Position numbers and translations under genes: made by a program. Shown here one piece after another: positions 28,933 through 37,530 of a stretch of 64,000 nucleotides of DNA. The notes under the pieces were generated by a model. That model was not told the origin of the DNA, did not search any database, and saw only the letters and a program-made list of their open reading frames with translations. The DNA comes from Prochlorococcus sp. AG-409-K04 (GTDB lineage Bacteria > Cyanobacteriota > Cyanobacteriia > PCC-6307 > Cyanobiaceae): positions 100,347-164,346 of the forward strand of contig QCKE01000001.1 of the NCBI GenBank assembly GCA_003215555.1, read 5' to 3'. Position 1 is the first letter of the stretch. Each line of letters begins with the position of its first letter.

Positions 28933-30097
28933 AGGAATAAATAAATTTTGACATGAAAATAGAAAATCCTAAATTGATTGAAGGTAATAAAAACATAAAA
29001 TACCTATAATGTCCTGAAGATATAATTGTTTCCGCTAAAACAAGTAGAAGAAATGAATATATAGAAGGATAAAATACATTCGGCAAATATTTTGATAGTC
29101 CAAAAAAACCAATTAGAGATGTTAAAGTAAGAGTCAAGCCCATAGAAATAGAAAATAGAAAGGACCTGAAGGTAAAATAATTATATGGATTAGAAAATGA
29201 CAAAGTATGAAAATTATAGTTAAATAAATGAATAATAGAAGGTACATACTTACCGGCCAAAGACTCACGAAATCCCATAGTTGTAATCAAATATGTAATA
29301 AATCGAGAGGGGAAAGAGAAAGCTGCATGCGAATCTTCATAAGCCTTATATGGATATGACGAAGCCAACAAAAATATAACTAGAGCTGATAAAATCATAA
29401 TAATATAAAAAATAATAAATTTCTTACGATTCTTATTAAGATAATGAAAAAAATGCAAATATAAATCAAAAATTACTGAAGATATAAGAAGAAATAGACT
29501 AGTATATCTGTAAAAACTAAAAATAATAATTATCATATAATATAATCTTCCTCTTGATATTCTAAAAAGAAAGGTAGAAAAACTTTTAAATGAACTAAAG
29601 CTACTTATGTTAGCATATCGAATAGCAAATAGAGTACCAATCAAGAAACCAGAAGACTCAGAAAATTGAAATAAAGAATATTTAGCCATATAGGGATTTA
29701 ATAAAATAAATAATATTGAAATAAAGTAGCCCAATGATTTATATTTAGAAAGCGATTTAAAAGTGATTAAAGGAATTTCATAAATTATTAATGCCAATAA
29801 AAAAATAAATAAGAAATTAAATAGGATACATGAATAGGAAAATAAATTACTGCAAAATCTATTGTGCGCTAGAAAAGTAAAGATTGAAAACAAAGGAGAA
29901 TAGATTAATTCATAAAGATTAGCTGTGCCTCCTAAAATATCCTTGCCTGAATCTAAATACCATTGATAATCATGATAATTCCTCATGAATCGGGAATATG
30001 TAGTCAAATATACAGCTTCAATTGAAAAAATGACTGCAAAGATAAATCTAAATATCCATAACTTATTACTATTTAGCTTAAAATTGATCTTCAACAT
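28901..30097 (-). CDS. Polytopic GT-C-like membrane glycosyltransferase
   Basis: 398 residues with about ten membrane helices. The first extracytoplasmic loop after helix 1 has H-D-Y-Q-W-Y-L-D-S-G-K-D-I-L-G-G, then L-Y-E-L-I-Y-S-P-L-F-S. That aspartate-bearing loop with a G-G-x-x-x-L-Y-x-x-x-x-S-P tail is the GT-C/GT87-like pattern of polyprenyl-phosphate sugar transferases. Such enzymes add sugars from lipid carriers on the periplasmic side. Substrate unknown. Low GC and lone minus-strand position in this sector suggest recent gain. Confidence 0.6.
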   Translation of the reverse strand: MLKINFKLNSNKLWIFRFIFAVIFSIEAVYLTTYSRFMRNYHDYQWYLDSGKDILGGTANLYELIYSPLFSIFTFLAHNRFCSNLFSYSCILFNFLFIFLLALIIYEIPLITFKSLSKYKSLGYFISILFILLNPYMAKYSLFQFSESSGFLIGTLFAIRYANISSFSSFKSFSTFLFRISRGRLYYMIIIIFSFYRYTSLFLLISSVIFDLYLHFFHYLNKNRKKFIIFYIIMILSALVIFLLASSYPYKAYEDSHAAFSFPSRFITYLITTMGFRESLAGKYVPSIIHLFNYNFHTLSFSNPYNYFTFRSFLFSISMGLTLTLTSLIGFFGLSKYLPNVFYPSIYSFLLLVLAETIISSGHYRYFMFLLPSINLGFSIFMSKFIYSFKGMKELHQM

Positions 30098-30244
30098 ACA
30101 ATATAAACAATACTTTCATTGTAATATTATAGTATATAATCAGCAAAAATCAAAAATTTTTACTAATAATAGATTTAAGGTATATATGAATTATAACTAT
30201 AATACAAGCTTGCTATAATATTACTAGAAAGTTTTTGATATATA

Positions 30245-31186
30245 ATGAACATCACAATTACCGAAGAATTTAAGAAAAAATGGACTAAAATAATTAGCGA
30301 AGAATTCAATTGGCAAATTATAAATACAATTGCTAGCAATCGTGACTGGGCTTTTTCACGAAAGATTTTTGTAGCCCCTTTATTCCCTATACAATTTATA
30401 GATAATAATCTATTGAAAATTAAAACTATAAATATAAAAAATAAAGCTTATGCAAGTATATGCATTGAAAAAAATACTCAAAATTCAAAGTTTTTCCCTT
30501 ATAGTCAACAATTAGAATATATTTATTTTCCTAAGCACTTAAATAATCTAAACAACCTAATCAGTACATATAAACCAAGAGCTAGAAATAAAGTATTGAA
30601 TGGACTAAGAAAATTTACGTTTAAAAAGATAAAATCTGAATCTGAAATAATAGAATATCAAACTCAATTAAAGCATATGTTTATTGAGCAGCATAATAAA
30701 TTTAAAAGTCCTTTGCCACCTTTTTCATTGATAAATAGACTTCTCAATGCTGGACTTATAGAGATAACCCTAGGCTTATATAATGAAGAGGTAAAATCGT
30801 ATATTGTAATAGCAAAAGATCCTAATATATATCATGTTTTATGGATGATAAGAGACTCGCAATTCTACGATAACTCATTGAGTATTTCACTATGGCATCA
30901 TTCAATAAACGACGCGCTGAATAGTAACACAAAAATTTTTTCTCTAGGAACTTCATTTAACAATTCACTATCAAGATTTAAGAAACAATTTAACCCTAAA
31001 GTAGGAATTTTGGTAAATATAAACATTAGCAGTCATAAGAAAAATGAACCCATAGAGTATATAAAATCATATAGGAATAAATACATGATAAAGTTAATGA
31101 AGATAATTCTTAATCTACTAAATGTGCTACTATATAAAGATATATATATAAAATTAAGTGAACAGATTTGGAAAAGATTTGTCTAA
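30245..31186 (+). CDS. FemAB/GNAT-like acyltransferase
   Basis: 313 residues, soluble apart from a hydrophobic stretch near residues 285-300. The central motif R-A-R-N-K-V-L-N-G-L-R-K-F leads into a second GNAT lobe, with Y-I-V-I-A-K-D-P-N-I-Y-H-V-L-W-M and F-S-L-G-T-S-F-N-N-S-L-S-R-F-K-K-Q-F-N-P near residues 195-260. The L-G-T-S-x-N-x-S-L-x-R-F-K-x-x-F pattern is typical of FemAB-like aminoacyl/acyl transferases found in polysaccharide clusters. It probably acylates an amino sugar or amine on a surface precursor. A PIG-L deacetylase gene follows after three bases, forming a pair. Confidence 0.65.
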   Translation: MNITITEEFKKKWTKIISEEFNWQIINTIASNRDWAFSRKIFVAPLFPIQFIDNNLLKIKTINIKNKAYASICIEKNTQNSKFFPYSQQLEYIYFPKHLNNLNNLISTYKPRARNKVLNGLRKFTFKKIKSESEIIEYQTQLKHMFIEQHNKFKSPLPPFSLINRLLNAGLIEITLGLYNEEVKSYIVIAKDPNIYHVLWMIRDSQFYDNSLSISLWHHSINDALNSNTKIFSLGTSFNNSLSRFKKQFNPKVGILVNINISSHKKNEPIEYIKSYRNKYMIKLMKIILNLLNVLLYKDIYIKLSEQIWKRFV

Positions 31187-31189
31187 TTT

Positions 31190-31939
31190 ATGAATAAATA
31201 TTCATTCAATAAAGCTCTAATAATCTGTCCCCATGCTGATGATGAGCTGTTTACACTAAGCTTTATTTATTCAAGAAAATTTACTATTCATAAAACTGAT
31301 ATGGTAATACTGGATAGAAACAATAAAAGATTATTAGAAGCAAAAAAATCTTCTGAAATACACAATTTTGATATAATAAGTGTTCCCAAAAGCATTAACA
31401 TATGGGATGGACATTTTCATGATTCATTAAAAGATCTTATAAAATTAATGACAGAGTATAGAGAGAATTACGATTTGATACTTTCACCAATGATTGAAGG
31501 AGGACATCAAGATCATGATACTACAACATTATCGTTACTATTAAGTGAGGGAGACAAATCACATAAAAATAACAATATATTTTTATATCCATGCTATACA
31601 AATACAAATAAATTTCCATGGATATATAGATGTGGAATATCTAAGTCTTCAAATAGTCTTTACAAATTGTATTTTAAAATGCCTTCAAATTGGTTTATAA
31701 TTATTTTCAAAACAGTAATATTTGCTTATAAAAGCCAAATCAAAACATGGCTACTTCTTTTACCAGCTATCACTTTTGCTTATCTAAGAGGCGAGATGAA
31801 TTACTTAATTAAAGCCGACAAATCTATGCTTAACTATCTTTTAGGAAATATTCCCAACGTACCTCTTTATGAAATATATAGGGGTTTTAAAAAAGAGCAA
31901 TGGGAAAATATTATTAAACCAAATATATTAAAATTATGA
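31190..31939 (+). CDS. PIG-L/LmbE-type N-acetylglucosaminyl deacetylase
   Basis: 249 residues. The zinc motif P-H-A-D-D-E-L is at about residue 14, and the second zinc/catalytic stretch G-G-H-Q-D-H-D-T near residue 104, the two signatures of the PIG-L/LmbE family. These enzymes remove N-acetyl groups from GlcNAc-like residues. A hydrophobic segment in the C-terminal third (about residues 165-195) could bind the membrane. With the FemAB-like acyltransferase three bases upstream, the pair could exchange an N-acetyl for another N-acyl group, an inference from the pairing. Confidence 0.85.
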   Translation: MNKYSFNKALIICPHADDELFTLSFIYSRKFTIHKTDMVILDRNNKRLLEAKKSSEIHNFDIISVPKSINIWDGHFHDSLKDLIKLMTEYRENYDLILSPMIEGGHQDHDTTTLSLLLSEGDKSHKNNNIFLYPCYTNTNKFPWIYRCGISKSSNSLYKLYFKMPSNWFIIIFKTVIFAYKSQIKTWLLLLPAITFAYLRGEMNYLIKADKSMLNYLLGNIPNVPLYEIYRGFKKEQWENIIKPNILKL

Positions 31940-32689
31940 AAATCATAAGCAAATCAAAATACCCATAGTTAATGGAATATATAAAGAGTTGTTTTAGAAA
32001 TAAAAATAAATGAGCAACAAAAATCACACCAATCAACATGTAGAAAAATTTTTATGGCCTTCGATCAATTGCAATTAAGGGAGTTATAATTATCTTATAG
32101 ACAACAATCTTCTTCACAGTGGTTAACTTGGCATCAATATTTTCTTTATATTATAAGGATATAAATTAAATCTACAATCACTGCCAGAAGACTTAAAAGC
32201 TTTCTCGATTTCTTTACCGATTTGACTGTAAAAAAGCATAGAAGAATTTATCCTGTTCTATCATTATTTACCTTAATTAACGCATCCTAAATTTATATTA
32301 TATACCCATCTCATTGATATTAACTTTGGACAAGTATATCTTCTTTTTTGACCTACCACAGATAGTCTTCGGACCAGAGAAATGTAATGGTTTCTTAGAT
32401 GGTAAACTTATTTACACTGATGGACAGCCATATTTTCAATCAAAATGGAGCAAATATTCTATAATTTTATGGAATTGAGAAAGTATATTCCTAAAATAAA
32501 TAGATTGAGAAATTTAAAACTTCATGACCATCAGCCAAAACCCCTTTGGCAAATAGACTTTTGGGCTAAAATCTGGTTAATTGATCATGCCTCTTAGATA
32601 GGCAATTCAAATCGTATATTTTTAAAACAACCTATTAGGTTGTAATATGGTATTGAATATTAAGGATCCAAAATAGGAGGCAAACAAGG
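31940..32689. other. Intergenic region with possible decayed reading frames
   Basis: About 750 bases. A 66-codon frame without a start codon ends near 32477 (with P-E-K-C-N-G-F-L-D-G-K-L-I-Y-T-D-G-Q). It is followed in a shifted frame by 42 codons from an ATG at 32468, ending near 32598 (L-W-Q-I-D-F-W-A-K-I-W-L-I-D-H). The two may be pieces of one broken gene whose family I cannot name. An eight-pair dyad (32627-32643) lies upstream of rpmG. Confidence 0.3.
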
Positions 32690-32887
32690 ATGGCAAAAAA
32701 AGGCACAAGAATAGTGGTCACCCTTGAGTGCACTGAATGTCGTTCCGTTCCCGATTCAGAAAAGCGATCTCCAGGAGTTTCAAGATACACGACTGAAAAG
32801 AATCGAAGAAACACAACAGAAAGGCTAGAGCTCAAAAAGTTCTCTCCTCAACTAAATAAAATGACAATTCACAAAGAAATCAAATAA
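32690..32887 (+). CDS. rpmG: 50S ribosomal protein L33
   Basis: 65 residues: [18 protein letters not shown], then a [18 protein letters not shown] segment and K-M-T-I-H-K-E-I-K end, the cyanobacterial L33 form. A strong Shine-Dalgarno AGGAGG (about 32675-32680) sits ten bases upstream. It keeps one Cys pair (C-T-E-C). In other cyanobacteria rpmG is followed by rpsR; here no S18 sequence follows in this window. The gene looks intact but is isolated between a broken region and a TylF-like pseudogene. Confidence 0.95.
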   Translation: MAKKGTRIVVTLECTECRSVPDSEKRSPGVSRYTTEKNRRNTTERLELKKFSPQLNKMTIHKEIK

Positions 32888-32986
32888 ACAGTAACCGGGA
32901 TAATAATTAACAACATAGAAGCATCAATACATTTGACCTGATTAAAATTTTATATCTTTTAAAAATGTTTTATCTTTCAAATATAG

Positions 32987-33345
32987 ATAAAGATTAAACT
33001 ACAAATTAAAGTTAATAAAAGATTCTTAAATATAGCCATAGCTAACCCTATTGAGAATATATGTACCTTTATTTTCAATAATGAATGGGAAGAAAAGAGT
33101 AATATTAAAGGTGATTTTCAAAAGACCTTGGAAAATAATACTCATTTGCCCAGAAGTATTTCCCTTCTTAATATTGATATCGATTGGAAATAAAGCTATA
33201 AAAGTGCTTGAAATCCTCTGCTTTTTCGACTGACAATGGAGGTTTACAAGTTGATGATTGTGGCTCATGGGAAGTATCTAAACAAACAGTGGGTGAATTT
33301 TTACAAAATCTCCTAACTGATTGTAAGCCTATCTATTGGCAATAG
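32987..33345 (+). pseudogene. Decayed TylF/macrocin O-methyltransferase-like gene
   Basis: No intact gene, but two reading pieces match the end of the TylF-like class I methyltransferases. The frame 32987-33193 (68 codons, stop TAA) ends G-D-F-Q-K-T-L-E-N-N-T-H, then S-I-S-L-L-N-I-D-I-D-W, the motif of TylF-like proteins before the conserved Asp. After a stop and frame change the frame 33238-33345 continues G-G-L-Q-V-D-D-C-G-S-W-E-V-S-K-Q-T-V-G-E-F-L, which is the matching 'GG-x-x-x-x-DD-x-G' segment. The first stop, the frame shift between them and the missing N-terminus show that it is dead. This recognition is by pattern from memory. Confidence 0.6.
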
Positions 33346-33668
33346 CTGTGGGCAGAGGATATCTCAAGACATAAAATTAAAATATCTAAAGATTAAGCAA
33401 TTTATACAATTAATAACTTAAAATATTAACATTGACTAATATCTCTTTAAAACTAATTTTGTACACTTTTTAATCAAATATTCATAGAATAAGGATATAA
33501 GTATTAATTTTATTTATAGAGAGGAATAGTTAATCTATAATTTATTTTACTAATATAAAATAAATTATAGATTAAAAATAGGGAGAAGTTTTGCTAAAAT
33601 ATAAAATATATACAAAATATTTTATTATAAAAGTAAAAATATTGATATATCTAAAAGTAACATAATTG
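33346..33668. other. AT-rich intergenic region
   Basis: About 320 bases between the methyltransferase remnant and the convergent phosphopantetheinyl transferase 3' end. It has an inverted A/T stretch around 33536-33572 (TAATCTATAATTTATTTTA and its complement), possibly part of a weak terminator. I see no gene in it. Confidence 0.4.
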
Positions 33669-34352
33669 TCATTCCATGCATATTATAGGAAAATGGCTTT
33701 GCAAGTTTCTATTATATGCAATTCCTATGATCCATAAATCAAAATCAATTAATGAGAGTTTAATTTCTTCTTTAAGTTTTTTGTGAATCGCTATTTCTTT
33801 ATTATTAGAAATTTCCCATTCACTCAAATCTTTAAATAGTTTACCGCGTTGCCATTTTATTGATGCTTCTTTAAGTACCCAATTTGATAAAATTTCATTT
33901 CTATATGATTCATTATTGAAAAGAGCTATTCTTTTCTTTTCTTTTATACTAAAGTATCGTGAATAGATTTTTTCTTCATTAAATATCCTGTTTGAATTCT
34001 CAATATCAATTCCAATTTTCTGAGGAGACCAACCAATAAGTACTGCATTCTTACAATGACTAATACTTAAATACCCCCAACCCTCTTTTAATTCAGGAAC
34101 TTTTCCAGGATACGAATTTAATGGGATATCTAAAGGTTTAATTCCGAATAAGCTTGCTAATGCAAAACGAGCATATCCTCTTGAATACTGATATTCTTCA
34201 CTTCTTCGCTTCGGCAATTGATTAGCCCATTGCTTTTCTTGAACTGTTATTTCTTTGAAAACAGCATCATTGGTAAATAACCAAAGGCATACTAAATTTT
34301 TTCCATTAATTATATTTGGGAAAAATCTGTTTAAAAGTTTATAATTTAGCAT
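33669..34352 (-). CDS. 4'-phosphopantetheinyl transferase (Sfp type)
   Basis: 227 residues. The Sfp motifs are in place: R-G-Y-A-R-F-A-L-A-S-L-F near residue 58, L-S-I-S-H-C-K-N-A-V near residue 95, the magnesium motif I-G-I-D-I-E near residue 112, and W-V-L-K-E-A-S-I-K near residue 157. It transfers phosphopantetheine from CoA to acyl carrier protein. Cyanobacteria usually lack AcpS and use an Sfp-type enzyme for fatty-acid ACP, so this is probably a core gene although it sits inside the island. No polyketide or peptide synthetase is in the window. Confidence 0.9.
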   Translation of the reverse strand: MLNYKLLNRFFPNIINGKNLVCLWLFTNDAVFKEITVQEKQWANQLPKRRSEEYQYSRGYARFALASLFGIKPLDIPLNSYPGKVPELKEGWGYLSISHCKNAVLIGWSPQKIGIDIENSNRIFNEEKIYSRYFSIKEKKRIALFNNESYRNEILSNWVLKEASIKWQRGKLFKDLSEWEISNNKEIAIHKKLKEEIKLSLIDFDLWIIGIAYNRNLQSHFPIICME

Positions 34353-34790
34353 ATGAATTTAACCACCTTGAGCAAAATAGAAATCTAGAAAGCCCTTCAT
34401 TTATAAAAAAATGATTGTAAGAGATAATCCTTTTAATGATATAGTAAAAACAATTTCTTTGCTCAAATTAGTCTGCTAAAGTTAAAAATATTCTATGTAA
34501 CTTAAATATAAAGAATATATGCAATAGAATTTAAAGTAGATAGCTTAGATTTAAATTTCTTTTATTGTATTCAAAAATTTTATTCAATGCCTCAAGTGAT
34601 TAAATCGTTTTTGCAAGCTTCTATATCTAAAATGTCTTGAAACTATTAAAAGATTTATACCTTTTAGAGATTATTGTAAATACAGCCGCAATAAATAAAT
34701 TGCATATTATTACTTATAATATAATTAGATTTTTCTATTGACTATCATTATAAATATAATTATTATCGTGATAATATATTTCTATTACTT
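34353..34790. other. Intergenic region between divergent genes
   Basis: About 440 very AT-rich bases between the divergently transcribed phosphopantetheinyl transferase and the RmlD-like gene. It must contain promoters for both, but I cannot place them with confidence. No open frame has recognisable content. Confidence 0.4.
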
Positions 34791-35615
34791 TTGAAGTTTT
34801 TTATTCTTGGTCCTTATGGTAATCTAGGATCGCGTTTATGCCCTTATTTAGAATGTAGAGGTCATGAAGTCTTTAAATTGGGTAGATCTGAGAATGAAAT
34901 AAAATCAATATTTTCTAAAATTATTCCTGACTCAATAGTTAATTTAGCAGCAAATACTAATGTTGATGATTGTGAAAGAAATCTAAAATCAGCATATTTA
35001 TCAAATGTAGAACCTTTAAAAATAATTTCAAAATATATTAATACTGATAAAACACATTTAATACAAATCTCAACTGACCAAGTTTACTCTGGAATCGGAC
35101 CTCATGATGAAGACAAACCTTTACCTTGTAATGTCTATGGCTTGACAAAATTCGCAGGAGAATTGTTATCAGAGAAAATGAATGCAACAATTATAAGAAC
35201 AAATTATGTTGGTAAAAGCCTAAATAAAAGAAAAGCATCTTTAGCCAATTGGCTAATAAATTCATTGCAGCAACAAACAAAACTTACACTTTTCAACGAT
35301 ATTAAGTTTAATCCTGTTCATGGGGACTTCCTTTGTAAAATAATTACAATTAGTGCAGAAAGGAGAACTCCGGGTACATTCAACTTAGGCTCATCTCAAA
35401 GCTTGAGCAAAGCTGACTTTTGTATTCAAATAGCTAAAGACTTAAATCTAGATCTTACAAATGCAAGAGTAGGGCCCTCTACTGCCAATCCATTAAGAGC
35501 TCCAAGACCTAAAGATATGACATTATCTATAAACAAAATTGAGGAACAGTTTTCAATAAAGACACCACAAATCCATGAGACAATTAAGGACTTAGTCTCA
35601 GAATACAAGAGGTAA
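34791..35615 (+). CDS. RmlD-like NAD(P)-dependent sugar reductase
   Basis: 274 residues beginning at a TTG (M-K-F-F-I-L-G-P-Y-G-N-L-G-S-R-L). The glycine-rich motif is G-P-Y-G-N-L-G near residue 7. The segment L-A-A-N-T-N-V-D-D-C-E follows near residue 54, the S-T-D-Q-V-Y-S-G motif near residue 94, and the catalytic Y-G-L-T-K-F-A-G-E-L-L near residue 113. This is the RmlD/dTDP-4-dehydrorhamnose reductase extended SDR fold, including N-L-G-S-S-Q-S-L-S-K near the C-terminus. The exact sugar is unknown since rmlA, rmlB and rmlC are not nearby. The next gene, neuB-like, starts three bases after it. Confidence 0.82.
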   Translation: MKFFILGPYGNLGSRLCPYLECRGHEVFKLGRSENEIKSIFSKIIPDSIVNLAANTNVDDCERNLKSAYLSNVEPLKIISKYINTDKTHLIQISTDQVYSGIGPHDEDKPLPCNVYGLTKFAGELLSEKMNATIIRTNYVGKSLNKRKASLANWLINSLQQQTKLTLFNDIKFNPVHGDFLCKIITISAERRTPGTFNLGSSQSLSKADFCIQIAKDLNLDLTNARVGPSTANPLRAPRPKDMTLSINKIEEQFSIKTPQIHETIKDLVSEYKR

Positions 35616-35618
35616 GCA

Positions 35619-36701
35619 ATGGAACAAGCAGAGGCATTCTTGAAAATTCAAGATAAATTTATTGGAGAGAGCCAACCTACATATTTTATTGCAGATATTG
35701 CAGCCAATCATGATGGTGACATAGAACGCGCAAAAGCATTGATTTATCAAGCTGCGGAAGCAGGTGCAGATGCCGCAAAATTTCAACACTTCAAGGCAGA
35801 AACAATTGTAAGTGATATAGGATTTAAAGCTTTAGGACAAAAAAAATCACATCAATCATCTTGGAAGAAATCAGTGTTTGAAGTTTATAAAGATGCTTCT
35901 ATCAATATTTCTTGGACACAACAACTTAAAGAAACTTGCGACAAAGCAGGGATAGCATTTTTTACTAGTCCATATTCTTTTGATTTAATTGATCACGTTG
36001 ATCCATATATACCAGCTTATAAAATAGGATCTGGAGATATTACTTGGCTCGAAATAATTGAATATATAGCTTCTAAAAATAAACCATATATTCTTGCAAC
36101 TGGTGCTTCTAATATTAATGAAGTACTAAAAGCAGTTAAGTCAGGATTGCAAATTAACAAGAAACTAGCACTTTTACAATGTAATACTAATTACACAGGA
36201 AGCTTAGAAAACTTCAAATACATAAATCTCAGAGTATTAAATACATATAGAGTAATGTTCCCGGGTATAGTTCTTGGGCTAAGTGATCATACACCAGGCC
36301 ACTCCACTGTTCTTGGAGCTGTAGCCCTTGGTGCAAGAATTATTGAAAAGCATTTTACAGATGATAATTCAAGAAGCGGACCAGATCATGCATTTTCAAT
36401 GAATCAAACTACATGGACAGAAATGGTTTCAAGGACTCGAGAGCTAGAGAATGCTCTTGGCTCAACAATCAAAAATATCGAAAAGAATGAACTAGAGACC
36501 TCCGTTGTTCAAAGAAGATCTATCAGGGTTTCCAGAGATCTTCAAAAAGGAAATGTGTTAAAAAGAGAAGACCTAGAGGTTTTAAGACCATGTCCTGAAG
36601 ATGGTATTTCCCCCATGGATATGAAGAAAATACTAGGAAAACAGCTCACAAGAGATATTGATCAAGGAGATTATTTAAAATGGATAGATCTAAGTTACTA
36701 A
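35619..36701 (+). CDS. neuB: NeuB-type sialic/legionaminic acid synthase
   Basis: 360 residues. The barrel domain starts Y-F-I-A-D-I-A-A-N-H-D-G-D near residue 22, has D-A-A-K-F-Q-H-F and K-I-G-S-G-D-I near residue 136, G-L-S-D-H-T-P-G-H near residue 219 and I-I-E-K-H-F-T near residue 239. The C-terminal SAF/antifreeze-like domain has R-R-S-I-R-V-S-R-D-L-Q-K-G. NeuB condenses phosphoenolpyruvate with a hexosamine to give a nine-carbon sialic-type sugar. No CMP transferase (NeuA) or epimerase (NeuC) is in the window, so the product is uncertain. It overlaps the next gene by 22 bases. Confidence 0.88.
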   Translation: MEQAEAFLKIQDKFIGESQPTYFIADIAANHDGDIERAKALIYQAAEAGADAAKFQHFKAETIVSDIGFKALGQKKSHQSSWKKSVFEVYKDASINISWTQQLKETCDKAGIAFFTSPYSFDLIDHVDPYIPAYKIGSGDITWLEIIEYIASKNKPYILATGASNINEVLKAVKSGLQINKKLALLQCNTNYTGSLENFKYINLRVLNTYRVMFPGIVLGLSDHTPGHSTVLGAVALGARIIEKHFTDDNSRSGPDHAFSMNQTTWTEMVSRTRELENALGSTIKNIEKNELETSVVQRRSIRVSRDLQKGNVLKREDLEVLRPCPEDGISPMDMKKILGKQLTRDIDQGDYLKWIDLSY

Positions 36702-37321
36702 TATTAATTCCAGCATTTAATGAAGAAGAAACTATTTTTCATATAGTTTCTTCTTCATTAAAATATGGAGATGTCTTAGTAGTTAATGACGCATCAACTG
36801 ATTCTACTGAAATAAAAGCATTCCAGGCTGGTGCCAAAGTAATAAAACATGATCAAAACCTTGGATATGATCAGGCACTAAATTCAGGCTTTTCTTATGC
36901 ATCAAAAATGGGATATAAATATCTAATAACTTTAGATGCTGATAGACAACACCCAACTGAAAAAATAGTTTCTATAAAGAATAAACTTTTAGAAGGAGCT
37001 GATATAGTAGTATCTTATAGACACAAGAAACAAAGAATAGCAGAATATATTTTTTCATTTTACACAAGATTGAAGTGGGGAATCAAAGATCCATTAAGTG
37101 GTTTTAAGGGGTATAAGGTTAAAGTATATGATGAGCTAGGACATTTTGATTCATATAATTCTATAGGTACTGAACTAACTCTATTTGCAGCGAAAAATTC
37201 TAAACTAATTAGGCAAATACCAATAATAACTTCTGATCGAATAGATAATCCTCGTTTTGGGAACTCATTGAAATCTAATTATAAAATAATATTAGCTATG
37301 TTAAAATCTATAGCAAAATAG
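36680..37321 (+). CDS. Family 2 glycosyltransferase
   Basis: 213 residues, a compact GT-A fold: L-L-I-L-I-P-A-F-N-E-E-E-T near residue 6, V-L-V-V-N-D-A-S-T-D-S-T near residue 31, and the metal motif I-T-L-D-A-D-R-Q-H-P near residue 83. The D-P-L-S-G-F-K-G-Y-K segment near residue 140 is typical of DPM1-like GT2 enzymes. There is no membrane helix. It likely uses an activated sugar for a lipid or glycan acceptor. Its start overlaps the neuB end by 22 bases, suggesting coupled translation. After its stop, the same frame stays open for about 46 codons to 37462 without known content. Confidence 0.85.
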   Translation: MDRSKLLILIPAFNEEETIFHIVSSSLKYGDVLVVNDASTDSTEIKAFQAGAKVIKHDQNLGYDQALNSGFSYASKMGYKYLITLDADRQHPTEKIVSIKNKLLEGADIVVSYRHKKQRIAEYIFSFYTRLKWGIKDPLSGFKGYKVKVYDELGHFDSYNSIGTELTLFAAKNSKLIRQIPIITSDRIDNPRFGNSLKSNYKIILAMLKSIAK

Positions 37322-37530
37322 ATTTCATTATATAAACTTAAAATACTAAATATTAGGATATTATTTTTTTTACAATTACCTTTAGATAAAATTTCAGAAA
37401 TAATAGGAACTTATCCTGATTATCTCGAAAGATTTAGTTTTTGCAAGATAAGGGATCGTAAGTAGATTAAAGAGAGCTGAAAAAGCTATTGTTGTAAGAT
37501 ACTGATATAGATTAAATTATTACAAGATTC

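Noticed and set aside
32627..32643. Eight-pair dyad upstream of rpmG as a terminator or operator
   Set aside because: The loop is one base and no T-run follows; a short dyad in AT-rich DNA is weak evidence.
33026..33268. 80-codon minus-strand frame
   Set aside because: It is opposite the TylF-like remnant, which explains the plus strand better.
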